Origin: CAZPUI01 sp964415525
Lineage (GTDB): Bacteria; Acidobacteriota; Holophagae; Holophagales; Holophagaceae
Length of the DNA stretch: 39,032 nucleotides
Assembly: GCA_964415525.1 (NCBI GenBank)
Contig: CAYQAS010000034.1
Span: 1-39,032, forward strand
Reading direction: 5' to 3'
Within the stretch, counting starts at the first letter, position 1. Each line of letters starts with the position of its first letter. Positions 23,005-31,095 of this stretch are shown here, piece by piece. The notes under the pieces are model-generated. The model made no database searches, had not been told where the DNA came from, and saw only the letters and a program-made list of their open reading frames with translations. The position numbers and the translations under genes are program-made.

Positions 23005-24321
23005 ATGAATGGACCGGATCGCGCCCAGAAATCCCCCGCCTGGTGGGTGCCCAGCTTGTACTTCGCCGAAGGGCTGCCCTTCTACGCTGTGAACTTCATG
23101 GCGCTGGCCTACTTTCAGCGCATGGGCGTGAGCAACGCCGTGACCACAGCGGTGGTGAGCCTGCTCGCTTGGCCGTGGACGCTGAAGCCGCTCTGGAGCC
23201 CGCTCCTGGAGATGTACAAGACGAAGAAGTTCTTCGTGGTGCTGCTCCAGTTCATCGGCGGCGCGAGTCTGATCCTGCTGGCAATGTCCCTGAACATGCC
23301 GGGCTGGTTCAAATACGCCGTGGCCCTGCTCGCGATCGTCGGCTTCTGCAGTGCGACCCACGACATCGCCGCAGATGGCATCTACATCGCCGCGCTCACC
23401 CCGAAGCAGCAGGCGGCCTACGCCGGCTGGCAGGGAGCCTTCTACAACCTGGCCCGCATCTTCAGCATGGGTGGGCTGGTGTGGCTCACGGGCTTCCTGC
23501 AGGATCGCTTCCAGGCCAACGGCACGGACATGGCCATGGTACGCGCCTGGATGGTGGTCTTCGCGGGCCTCGGCATCTTCCTGGTGGGTCTCGCGATCTA
23601 CCACGCCCGCACCCTGCCCACGGGCGGCGAGTCCCGGCGCTCCGAGAGTGTCGGCGAGATGGCTGCGACCTTCTGGGATGTCGTGGTGACGTTCTTCCGG
23701 AAGCCCAGCATCTGGGTATTTCTGCTGTTCATCTTTCTCTACCGGGCTGGTGAGGGACAGGTGATCAAGGTCGGTCCGCTCTTCCTGCAGGGGGATCGCG
23801 CCACGGGTGGCCTGGGGCTCACCCTCAAGCAGTTCGGCTTCATCTATGGAACCTTCGGCAGTGGCGCGTTCATCCTGGGCTCGGTGCTGGGTGGTTACTT
23901 CACCTCCTGGATGGGACTCAAGCGGGCGCTGCCCTGGCTCATCCTCATCCTGAACCTGCCCTTCCTGGCCTACTGGTATCTCAGTGTGGCGCTGCCTACG
24001 AGCGGAGTGGTCATCGCGACGATGATGAGCGTGGAGATGTTCGGCTACGGCTTCGGGTTCGTGGGTGTGATCCTGCTGATGATGCAGGAGATCGCACCGG
24101 GCAAGTACCAGATGGCCCACTATGCGTTCGCCAATGCCCTGATGAACCTGGGGGTCATCCTGCCGGGCGCCGTGAGCGGTCTGATCCAGACCAAGCTCGG
24201 CTACGCGAACTTCTTTCTGTGGGTGGTCATCGCTTCGGTGCCCGCCCTCCTGATGTCCCGTTTCATCCCCATCCGGGGCGGCTCGGAGCCGGTGCCGGAC
24301 GGGGACACCGCTTCCGCCTGA
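23005..24321 (+). CDS. AmpG/PAT-family MFS permease
   Basis: 438 residues with about 12 hydrophobic segments. WWVPSLYFAEGLPFYAVN at the start and SATHDIAADGIYIAALTPKQQ in the middle are typical of the PAT (AmpG-like) MFS family. AmpG imports GlcNAc-anhydro-MurNAc; relatives beside chitin or chitobiose genes may carry chitobiose. It lies 13 bp upstream of the mutase fusion and is followed by chitobiose phosphorylase, so uptake of N,N'-diacetylchitobiose is inferred, with a peptidoglycan-derived disaccharide as the alternative. ATG at 23005 has GGAG (22993-22996) at good spacing; GTG at 22963 in the same frame would add 14 residues. Confidence 0.82.
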   Translation: MNGPDRAQKSPAWWVPSLYFAEGLPFYAVNFMALAYFQRMGVSNAVTTAVVSLLAWPWTLKPLWSPLLEMYKTKKFFVVLLQFIGGASLILLAMSLNMPGWFKYAVALLAIVGFCSATHDIAADGIYIAALTPKQQAAYAGWQGAFYNLARIFSMGGLVWLTGFLQDRFQANGTDMAMVRAWMVVFAGLGIFLVGLAIYHARTLPTGGESRRSESVGEMAATFWDVVVTFFRKPSIWVFLLFIFLYRAGEGQVIKVGPLFLQGDRATGGLGLTLKQFGFIYGTFGSGAFILGSVLGGYFTSWMGLKRALPWLILILNLPFLAYWYLSVALPTSGVVIATMMSVEMFGYGFGFVGVILLMMQEIAPGKYQMAHYAFANALMNLGVILPGAVSGLIQTKLGYANFFLWVVIASVPALLMSRFIPIRGGSEPVPDGDTASA

Positions 24322-24334
24322 TCCTGGAGCCTCC

Positions 24335-26539
24335 ATGACCGTCACCCCCTCCGCCTTCCCGCTCCAGGCCGTGATCCTGGCGGCGGGCCGCGAGACCCTG
24401 CCTTCCAACGACCTCCCTCTTGTGCTCCAGAAGCTGGGCGACCTTACGGTGCTGGAACACGTGGTTCAGCAGACCCGTCGGTTTCTGCCTGCGGAAGCCA
24501 TCACGCTGGTGGTGAGCCCAGCTCATGCCGAAGTCGTACAGTCCCTCCTCGGCGACGATGTTCACTACGTGCTCCAGGATGAACCCAAGGGGACAGGCCA
24601 CGCGCTGCTGCAGGCGGCAGGGGCACTCTCCGACTTCCCCGGTACGCTCTTGGTCCTCTACGGCGACACGCCGCTCTTCCGCCCCGGTACCGTGCGCGGG
24701 CTGTTGAATCGCCACCAACTCAAGGGCGCGAACCTCACGATCCTCACGGCGAATGTCGAGGGTAAGCACCCCTATGGCCGCGTGATCCGGGATGCCGCGG
24801 GCCGCGTGATGGATGTGATCGAGGACCTGGAGGCCTCGCCCGAGATCAAGGCGATTCGCGAATTGAATGTCGGCGCCTACGCCGTGGACGCCCGAACCAT
24901 CTTCCGCGCGCTCCAGAGCCTGCAGCCGTCGCCCAAGGATGGCGAGCTGCGCCTCACCAGCTGCGTCCACCAGCTCATCCGTTCGGGCCTCAAGGTGGAC
25001 AGCTACCAGCTTCACGATCCGGATGAGGTTCAGGGCATCAACACCGCCGCAGACCTGACGCGGGCGGAGGACATCCTGCTCAAGCGCCTCTTCCGGCCCC
25101 GCCGGCATGAGGAGGAGAACCAGGTCGCCTTCGGCACCGGTGGCTGGCGTGCCGTCATCGGCGAGGGTTTCACGCTCCACAATGTCCGTCGTTTGAGTCA
25201 GGCGCTGTCCAATGAGGTCACACGTCAGGGCGTGGAGAAGCAGGGCGTCATCATCGGTTACGACCGCCGCTTCCTGAGCAAGGAGGGCGCTGAGGCTGCC
25301 GCGGAAGTCTTCGCTGGCAACAACATCCCGACGGTGCTCTGCAATGAGGACGCGCCGACGCCCCTCATCAATCACGCCACCGCCGTGCTCGGCAGCGCCT
25401 ACGGCTTGGCCTTCACCGCCAGCCACAATCCGCCGGAGTGGAACGGCGTGAAGGTTTTCCATGGCGATGGCAGTCTGCTGCTGGACTTTGAAACCCGCGC
25501 CATCGAGAAGGAGACGAACGCCCTCACCAGCGCAGACGTCATCAAGCTGGAGATGGACCTCGCCGTGGAGGCTGGGATCCTCGAGATCAAGGACTTCACG
25601 AACCAATATGTGGATGCCGTGGAAGCCCTGATCGATATGGAGGCCATCCGCAAGGCGGGCCTTCGGCTGATGGTGGATCCGATGTACGGCGTGGGGCAGC
25701 TGACCCTGGGCACGGTGCTGACGGAAGGCCGCTGCCGCGTGCACTTCATCCACGATCGCCACAACCCGCTCTTTGGTGGCCGCAGCCCGGCGCCGGACCT
25801 CGAGGCGCTGCGAGATCTCATCCACCAGATGAAGAGCGGGCGCTACGACCTGGGTTTGGCCATGGACGGCGACGCGGACCGCATCGCCATCGTGGATGAG
25901 GTGGGGAACTACGTCTCCATCAACGAGATCCTCGTGCTCCTCTACTGGTACCTCCGTGAAGTGCGCGGGGAGCGAGGCGGCGTGGTGCGCAACCTGGCCA
26001 CGACCCACATGCTGGATCGCCTCGCCAAGCACTTTGGCGAGACTTGTCGCGAGGTGCCGGTGGGCTTCAAGCACATCGCCTCCGGCCTCGTGCAGGACAA
26101 CGCCATCCTGGGCGGTGAGAGCAGCGGAGGCCTGACGATTCGCGGCCACATCCTGGGCAAGGACGGCATCTTCGCCTCCGCCCTCGTGGTGGAGATGGTG
26201 GCCCGCACCGGCATGAAGATCAGCGAGCTCCAGGAGAAGGTCTACGGCATCATCGGGCGGCTCTACCAAGCGGAAGAGAACTTCCCCGCCACGCCGGAAA
26301 TGAAGCTGGCGGTGCCGCGCCGCTTGAAGGAACAGCCCGTGGAAGCCATCGGCGCCTACAAGGTGCTGAGCGCCAGCCATTACGACGGCACCAAGCTGAT
26401 GTTCGAGAACGACAACTGGGCCCTGCTGCGCTTCTCCGGCACCGAGCCCGTCCTGCGCCTGATGGTGGAGGCGGACACGCCCGAAAAGGCCCAGGAACTC
26501 ATCGACGGCCTCAAGGCCTATGTGACTGCGAAGAACTGA
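24335..26539 (+). CDS. Fusion of a degenerate GlmU-type nucleotidyltransferase domain with a phosphohexomutase
   Basis: 734 residues. Residues 1-250 align with the GlmU uridylyltransferase domain: AVILAAGRETLPSNDLPLVL, DEPKGTGHALLQAAG, YGDTPLF, YGRVI, NVGAYA and GINTAADL. In a gapless alignment with E. coli GlmU the catalytic Arg18 and Lys25 are Leu22 and Leu29, while residues at the metal and sugar sites are kept. Residues 263-734 are a complete alpha-D-phosphohexomutase: FGTGGWRA, TASHNP with Ser363, DGDADR (511-516), GGESSGG (593-599), RFSGTEP (699-705). It sits 13 bp after the permease and upstream of chbP, so GlcNAc-1-P to GlcNAc-6-P conversion is inferred; in Vibrio a phosphomutase gene also neighbours chbP. 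The first domain may sense UDP-GlcNAc or hold substrate. Confidence 0.88.
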   Translation: MTVTPSAFPLQAVILAAGRETLPSNDLPLVLQKLGDLTVLEHVVQQTRRFLPAEAITLVVSPAHAEVVQSLLGDDVHYVLQDEPKGTGHALLQAAGALSDFPGTLLVLYGDTPLFRPGTVRGLLNRHQLKGANLTILTANVEGKHPYGRVIRDAAGRVMDVIEDLEASPEIKAIRELNVGAYAVDARTIFRALQSLQPSPKDGELRLTSCVHQLIRSGLKVDSYQLHDPDEVQGINTAADLTRAEDILLKRLFRPRRHEEENQVAFGTGGWRAVIGEGFTLHNVRRLSQALSNEVTRQGVEKQGVIIGYDRRFLSKEGAEAAAEVFAGNNIPTVLCNEDAPTPLINHATAVLGSAYGLAFTASHNPPEWNGVKVFHGDGSLLLDFETRAIEKETNALTSADVIKLEMDLAVEAGILEIKDFTNQYVDAVEALIDMEAIRKAGLRLMVDPMYGVGQLTLGTVLTEGRCRVHFIHDRHNPLFGGRSPAPDLEALRDLIHQMKSGRYDLGLAMDGDADRIAIVDEVGNYVSINEILVLLYWYLREVRGERGGVVRNLATTHMLDRLAKHFGETCREVPVGFKHIASGLVQDNAILGGESSGGLTIRGHILGKDGIFASALVVEMVARTGMKISELQEKVYGIIGRLYQAEENFPATPEMKLAVPRRLKEQPVEAIGAYKVLSASHYDGTKLMFENDNWALLRFSGTEPVLRLMVEADTPEKAQELIDGLKAYVTAKN

Positions 26540-26551
26540 AAAATGAATCAG

Positions 26552-26636
26552 CCACGGCGTTCACGGAGGACACGGAGAAAGCAAGGCCTCTGCCCTTTTT
26601 GCTTTTCCTCCGTGAGCTCCGTGTCCTCCGTGGTGA
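26552..26636. repeat. CACGGAG-type hairpin between the mutase fusion and chbP
   Basis: The left arm contains TCACGGAGGACACGGAG (26561-26577); the right arm contains CTCCGTGTCCTCCGTGG (26617-26633) with a further CCTCCGTGA. Arms end in AAAGCAA and TTGCTTTT facing each other across CCTTTTTG-type loop sequence. Short repeats of this CACGGAG kind are scattered through many bacterial genomes. It could attenuate transcription into chbP. Confidence 0.7.
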
Positions 26637-26658
26637 CCCTTTCTTCTTGAGGCCTGCC

Positions 26659-29055
26659 ATGCGCTACGGCTATTTCGATAATGCGAACCGCGAGTACGTG
26701 ATCGACCGGATCGACGTGCCCACGTCCTGGACCAACTACATCGGTGTGAACCAGATGTGCGCCGTGCTCTCCCACGTGGCGGGCGGTTACAGCTTCTACA
26801 AGCACGCCGAGCACGGCCGCGTGACGAAGTTCCGCCCCAATGGCGTGCCCATGGACTGGCCGGGCCACTGGGTCTACCTGCGGGACGACGAGGATGGCGA
26901 CTTCTGGTCCATCACCTGGCAGCCCGTGGGCAAGAGCCTCGAGGACGCGAAGTACGAGTGCCGACATGGACTGTCCTATTCGCGCTACAAGGCCGAATAC
27001 AAGGGCATTCAGGCGGAGCAGACGATCTTCATCACCCGTGAAGACGATGTCGAGCTGTGGGACGTCCGGGTGAAGAACACTTCGGACAAGCCCCGCACCA
27101 TCAGCCTCTTCAGCTACCTGGAGTGGAGCTACCACCACGTCGAGATCGACAACCAGAACTTCCAGATGTCGCTCTACGCTTCAGGCACCAGCTATGGCCA
27201 GGGCGTCATCGAATACGACTTCTTCTACGAGCCCTGGACCTTCCACTACCACGCGTCCTCGTTCGAGCCGGACAGCTTCGACACGATGCGCGATGCGTGG
27301 GTCGGCCCTTACCGGACCGAGCGCAATCCGCTGGCGGTGGAGCAGGGCCGCTGCAGTGGCAGTGAAGAACTGACGGGCAACCACTGCGCCAGTCTTCACA
27401 AGGGCATCATGCTTCAGCCCGGCGAGGAAAAGCGCATCATCTTCATGCTCGGCTTCGGCAACCGCGCCGTGGGTGTGGAGAAGAAGGCGAAATACAGCGA
27501 TCTGGCGAATGTCGATGCCGCCTTCGCAGACCTCAAGGCCTATTGGGACGAGAAGTGCGCCAAGTTCCAGGCCAAGACGCCCCACGCCGGCGTGGACACC
27601 ATGGCCAACATCTGGACGCTCTACCAGGCGGAGACCTGCGTGGTCTGGAGCCGCTTCGCGAGTTTCATCGAGGTGGGCGGTCGCACGGGCCTGGGCTTCC
27701 GGGATACGAGCCAGGATGTGATGGCGGTGCCCCACACGAATCCCACTAAGGTGAAACAGCGCATCAAGGAACTGCTGAACGGTCAGGTGAGCGCCGGCTA
27801 TGGCCTGCACCTCTTCGATCCCGACTGGTTCGATCCCGCGAAGCAGGAGGCGCCCAAGTTCAAGAGCCCCACCATCGCCCACGCGCCGGACAAGTCGAGC
27901 TACATCCATGGCATCGAGCACACCTGCTCGGACGACCACCTGTGGCTGATTCCCTCGATCATCGAATATGTGAAGGAGAGCGGCGACCTCGCCTTCTTCG
28001 ACGAGGTCCTCCCCTTCTGCGACGAGGGCGAGGCCACGGTCTGGGAGCACATGAAGGCGGGCCTGGATTTCAGCGCGAAGTACGTCGGCAAGTCCGGCAT
28101 CTGCCTGGGGTTGCGCGCGGATTGGAACGACTGCCTGAACCTGGGCGGCGGCGAGAGCGCCATGGTGAGCTTCCTGCACCACTGGGCCCTGCTCAACTTC
28201 GTGGAGGCTGCGGAATACCTGGGCCGCATGGAGGATGCTGCCACCTATCGCGCGATGGCGGAGAAGGTTCGCGAGGCGTGCGAAAAGGAGCTTTGGGACG
28301 GCAAGTGGTACGCCCGGGGCACCACCGCCAGCGGGCTCAAGATCGGCACCCAGGCGTCGGAAGAGGCGAAGGTCTTCATGGAGAGCAACACCTGGGCCGT
28401 CGTGTCGGACGCCGCACCGCGGGAGCACGCGGAACTCGCCGTGGATGCCTTGGATGAGCACCTCTACACGCCCTACGGCCTACACCTGCTCAAGCCCTCC
28501 TTCAGCAAGCCCAATGACGAGATCGGCTTCATGGGTCGTGTCTACAAGGGCATCAAGGAAAACGGCGCCATCTTCAGCCACCCGAACCCGTGGGCGGTGA
28601 TCGCCGCCGCCAAGCTGGGCCAGGGCGAGCGCGCCATGCGTTTCTACGACAGCCTCCTGCCCTGCAATCAGAACGATCTGATCGAGGTCCGCCAGGCCGA
28701 GCCCTACAGCTACTGCCAGTTCGTCTACGGCGCCGAGCACAAGGCTCACGGCCGCGCCCGGCACCCCTGGCTCACCGGCAGCGCCGGCTGGAACTACACC
28801 GCCGTCACCAAACACATCCTCGGCGTGCGGGTCGGCTTCGACGGCCTGATCATCGACCCCTGCATCCCCAAGGAGTGGCCCAGCTTCGAGGTCCAGCGGC
28901 AGTGGCGCGGCGCGACCTACAAGATCAGCGTGCAGAATCCCGAAGGCGTCAGCAAGGGCGTGAAGGCCATCACCGTGAACGGCGTTGTGGTCTTTGGAGC
29001 CGTTCCTGCTCAACTGCCCGGCACTGTGAATGAGGTGCTTGTCACGATGGGCTGA
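26659..29055 (+). CDS. chbP: N,N'-diacetylchitobiose phosphorylase (GH94)
   Basis: 798 residues, nearly the length of the Vibrio enzyme (801). It splits chitobiose with phosphate into GlcNAc-1-P and GlcNAc in the cytoplasm. Similarity to Vibrio ChbP as I remember it runs end to end: YGYFDNANREYVI, AGGYSFYKHAEHGRVTKFRPN, WSRFASFIEVGGRTGLGFRD, GLRADWNDCLNLGGGESAMV, NGAIFSHPNPWA and HPWLTGSAGWNY. The WND Asp (residue 491) aligns with the GH94 general acid. ATG 26659 (MRYGYFDN) has GAGG 6 bp upstream; the frame is open further upstream but that part is repeat sequence. It follows the permease and phosphomutase fusion, forming an uptake-phosphorolysis-mutase set. A clear terminator follows. Confidence 0.96.
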   Translation: MRYGYFDNANREYVIDRIDVPTSWTNYIGVNQMCAVLSHVAGGYSFYKHAEHGRVTKFRPNGVPMDWPGHWVYLRDDEDGDFWSITWQPVGKSLEDAKYECRHGLSYSRYKAEYKGIQAEQTIFITREDDVELWDVRVKNTSDKPRTISLFSYLEWSYHHVEIDNQNFQMSLYASGTSYGQGVIEYDFFYEPWTFHYHASSFEPDSFDTMRDAWVGPYRTERNPLAVEQGRCSGSEELTGNHCASLHKGIMLQPGEEKRIIFMLGFGNRAVGVEKKAKYSDLANVDAAFADLKAYWDEKCAKFQAKTPHAGVDTMANIWTLYQAETCVVWSRFASFIEVGGRTGLGFRDTSQDVMAVPHTNPTKVKQRIKELLNGQVSAGYGLHLFDPDWFDPAKQEAPKFKSPTIAHAPDKSSYIHGIEHTCSDDHLWLIPSIIEYVKESGDLAFFDEVLPFCDEGEATVWEHMKAGLDFSAKYVGKSGICLGLRADWNDCLNLGGGESAMVSFLHHWALLNFVEAAEYLGRMEDAATYRAMAEKVREACEKELWDGKWYARGTTASGLKIGTQASEEAKVFMESNTWAVVSDAAPREHAELAVDALDEHLYTPYGLHLLKPSFSKPNDEIGFMGRVYKGIKENGAIFSHPNPWAVIAAAKLGQGERAMRFYDSLLPCNQNDLIEVRQAEPYSYCQFVYGAEHKAHGRARHPWLTGSAGWNYTAVTKHILGVRVGFDGLIIDPCIPKEWPSFEVQRQWRGATYKISVQNPEGVSKGVKAITVNGVVVFGAVPAQLPGTVNEVLVTMG

Positions 29056-29079
29056 GCCCAGGCCTGACCAACGTCATGA

Positions 29080-29106
29080 GCCCCGCCGTTGGCGGGGCAT
29101 TTTATT
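29080..29106 (+). terminator. Intrinsic terminator after chbP
   Basis: GCCCCGCC (29080-29087) pairs perfectly with GGCGGGGC (29091-29098) around GTT and is followed by ATTTTATT. It lies 24 bp after the chbP stop and closes the amino-sugar cluster. Confidence 0.85.
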
Positions 29107-29212
29107 GCGAGAACTCACCATGTGAGGTCTGTGGCATCCAAGGGTGAACCTCGTGAATGGCATCCCTCGGATCCTTGTGTGTGCCCAGACCTATTCCGGT
29201 GGTTGGAGCAGA

Positions 29213-29241
29213 TTGAGACACAAGGTGGAGTGATGTAAAAA
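29213..29241 (+). promoter_or_regulatory. Candidate promoter for the tail-collar operon
   Basis: TTGAGA (29213-29218) and TAAAAA (29236-29241) are spaced 17 bp apart; each matches 4-5 of 6 consensus bases. It is the best candidate in the 418-bp gap between chbP and the next gene, which is otherwise AT-richer and empty, and would leave a leader of about 225 nt. Confidence 0.35.
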
Positions 29242-29473
29242 ACGGATGACAATCTTCGAATATTGCTGGAAGGAATGCAGGGAAATCCCTTACAGACATG
29301 GGGCCGTTTTCGGGGGATCCTAGTCAGTTCACTTCATCTCGTGATGTCACCACCCCGATCCGATTCATCAAACCTGCTTGGTGGCATCAATTGATTCCTG
29401 AGATGTGTCTCCATTTCGCTTCCCGTCTGTTCATGTCCTCAAGCCTTCCGATCGTCTCCAGCCAGGAGCTCCC

Positions 29474-29788
29474 ATGGACCGCATGAAATTCCTCCAGACC
29501 CTCGGCATCACCCTCGGCAGCGGTGCATTGCTGAAACAGGGACTCATGGGTGCTGCCCCCGCGGACGGCCAGGCCTCTGCACCCCGTTTCCGCCCTGCGA
29601 GTGGCGGGCGGATCCAGGTCTCCAGGGATGGCGGTCGAACCTGGGGGCTGCATGCCGGTTTCAGTGAAGGGCACGAAGTTCTGCAGGTTCGCCAAGAGGC
29701 GCGCGGCACCTATGCGGATCTGTGCTTCCAGGGCGTGCACACCTTCCAGCTCCAGCTGGATGCCAGCGGAAAGCACTGGACGGTCTGA
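29474..29788 (+). CDS. Small exported-looking protein with a single Asp-box
   Basis: 104 residues. The N-terminus MDRMKFLQTLGITLGSGALL resembles a truncated signal or Tat-like leader without the twin Arg, followed by a GAAPADGQA cleavage-like stretch. Residues 50-57 are SRDGGRTW, a textbook Asp-box (SxDGGxTW) as found in BNR/sialidase propellers, but here only one, in a protein too small for a propeller. ATG 29474 has GGAG at 29465-29468. Its stop overlaps the GNAT start (TGATG), so it is the first gene of the tail-collar operon. I recognise no function. Confidence 0.65.
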   Translation: MDRMKFLQTLGITLGSGALLKQGLMGAAPADGQASAPRFRPASGGRIQVSRDGGRTWGLHAGFSEGHEVLQVRQEARGTYADLCFQGVHTFQLQLDASGKHWTV

Positions 29789-30285
29789 TGGCTGCCGTCA
29801 CCGTCCACACCCTGCGTCCCATCACGGACGCCGATCTGCCCTTCCTGCAGGCGGTCTACGCGGCGAGCCGGGCGGAGGAGATGGCCCAGGTGGATTGGCC
29901 GCCCGAAGCGATCGAAGCCTTTCTGGGGGATCAGTTCCGTTTGCAGCACCAGCACTACATGAACCACTATCAGGGCACCGCCTTCGACGTGGTGCTCGTG
30001 GACGGCGAACGGGCAGGACGCCTTTATGTGGCCCGCTGGGAACGGGAGATCCGTCTGGTGGACATCGCCTTGATGCCGGCGTTTCGTGGGCAGGGGCTCG
30101 GGCGGGAGCTGATGGCCGACCTGTTGGCGGAAGCCGATCGTGTGGGTCTGCCCCTCAGCCTGCATGTGGAGCAGTTCAATCCGGTGTTGGGGTGGTATCA
30201 GCGCCTGGGCTTCCGCGAAGTGGACACCCACGGGGTCTACTTCCTCATGACCAGGGATCCCCACCTTTCAGGAGCGAAACCATGA
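29788..30285 (+). CDS. GNAT-family N-acetyltransferase
   Basis: 165 residues. LRPITDADLPFLQAVYAASR at the start and VDIALMPAFRGQGLGRELMADLLAEA, containing the acetyl-CoA loop R-G-Q-G-L-G, define a GNAT fold; NPVLGWYQRLGF is the usual C-terminal part. It transfers acetyl from acetyl-CoA to an unknown amine. ATG overlaps the upstream stop (TGATG) and its own stop overlaps the next ATG (ATGA), so it is translationally locked into the tail-collar operon. Acetylation of one of the operon's products is a plausible but untested role. Confidence 0.88.
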   Translation: MAAVTVHTLRPITDADLPFLQAVYAASRAEEMAQVDWPPEAIEAFLGDQFRLQHQHYMNHYQGTAFDVVLVDGERAGRLYVARWEREIRLVDIALMPAFRGQGLGRELMADLLAEADRVGLPLSLHVEQFNPVLGWYQRLGFREVDTHGVYFLMTRDPHLSGAKP

Positions 30286-30587
30286 CCCCCGATCAGGCGG
30301 GCCAATACCGGCCCCATGTGGGTTCCACTTTTGCTGTGGGCGCTCAGGCCCTGCTTTTGGAGGGCGTGGCGCCCTTCGAGGATGCGGTGACGGAGGGCTT
30401 CGCCCTGCATTTCACGGGCCCCCGCGAGGTGCTCCTCCATCAGGGCATCTACACCCTGGAGCATTCTGCTCTGGGCGCCCTCGAGCTCTTCCTGGTGCCC
30501 GTGCAGGACGCTCGTCGGGACTGTTATGTCTACGAAGCCGTCTTCAACCGCCTGAAGCCCAGGCCCGCTTCCCAGGGAGGTGCCTGA
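30282..30587 (+). CDS. DUF6916-like small protein
   Basis: 101 residues, no signal peptide. GFALHFTGPREVLLHQGIYTLEHSALGALELFLVPV and YVYEAVFNRLK match, from memory, the DUF6916 family, small beta-rich proteins commonly found beside tail-collar (MdpB-like) genes. AGGAG at 30270-30274 precedes ATG 30282, which overlaps the GNAT stop; its own stop overlaps the first collar gene (TGATG). Function is unknown. Confidence 0.75.
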   Translation: MTPDQAGQYRPHVGSTFAVGAQALLLEGVAPFEDAVTEGFALHFTGPREVLLHQGIYTLEHSALGALELFLVPVQDARRDCYVYEAVFNRLKPRPASQGGA

Positions 30588-31087
30588 TGGCCCAACCCTA
30601 TGTCGGTGAAATCCGGATGTTCGCAGGCAACTTTGCCCCCGCGGGGTGGATGTTCTGTGAAGGACAGCTCCTGCCCATTTCGGAGAACGAAACCCTCTTT
30701 CAGCTCATCGGGACCACGTACGGAGGCGATGGCCAGAGCACGTTCGCGCTACCGGATCTGCGAGGACGGATCCCGATCCATCAGGGGAACGGCTTCACCC
30801 TCGCCGAGACCGGCGGTGCCGAGGGAATCACGCTGACGGTGAACCAGATTCCCGCCCATTCCCATCCCCCGCTGGCCAGCACCCACGCGGGTGGCAGAGG
30901 TCCCAAGGGCGCGGTGTTGGCGGCGGGGGGAGCCTATGCCCTCCCCGATCCCACACCGACTCTGGTCAACGCTTCTGCCGCGAGCGTCGGCTCCACGGGG
31001 GGCAGCCAGCCGCACACCAATTTCCAGCCGTACCTCTGCGTCCATTTCATCATCAGCCTCTTCGGCGTTTTCCCTTCTCCGACCTAG
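30587..31087 (+). CDS. Tail-collar domain protein 1 (microcystin-dependent-protein/MdpB type)
   Basis: 166 residues. The N-terminal collar domain is EIRMFAGNFAPAGWMFCEGQ, then LLPISENETLFQLIGTTYGG and FALPDLRGRIPIHQG; the C-terminus is NFQPYLCVHFIISLFGVFPS. Such domains occur in phage tail fibres and in stand-alone bacterial proteins of unknown role. There is no signal peptide. AGGGAGG precedes ATG 30587, which overlaps the DUF6916 stop. It is the first of three tandem paralogues; its C-terminal segment (VHFIISLFG) departs from the usual FCIALQG kept in the other two. Confidence 0.92.
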   Translation: MAQPYVGEIRMFAGNFAPAGWMFCEGQLLPISENETLFQLIGTTYGGDGQSTFALPDLRGRIPIHQGNGFTLAETGGAEGITLTVNQIPAHSHPPLASTHAGGRGPKGAVLAAGGAYALPDPTPTLVNASAASVGSTGGSQPHTNFQPYLCVHFIISLFGVFPSPT

Positions 31088-31095
31088 GAGGCCCC

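Noticed and set aside
24263..26380. 705-codon minus-strand frame opposite the mutase fusion
   Set aside because: Shadow of a gene with intact phosphohexomutase motifs; no motif of its own.
26659..29055. Cellobiose phosphorylase or cyclic glucan synthase part
   Set aside because: End-to-end resemblance is to N,N'-diacetylchitobiose phosphorylase, and the amino-sugar neighbours support that substrate.
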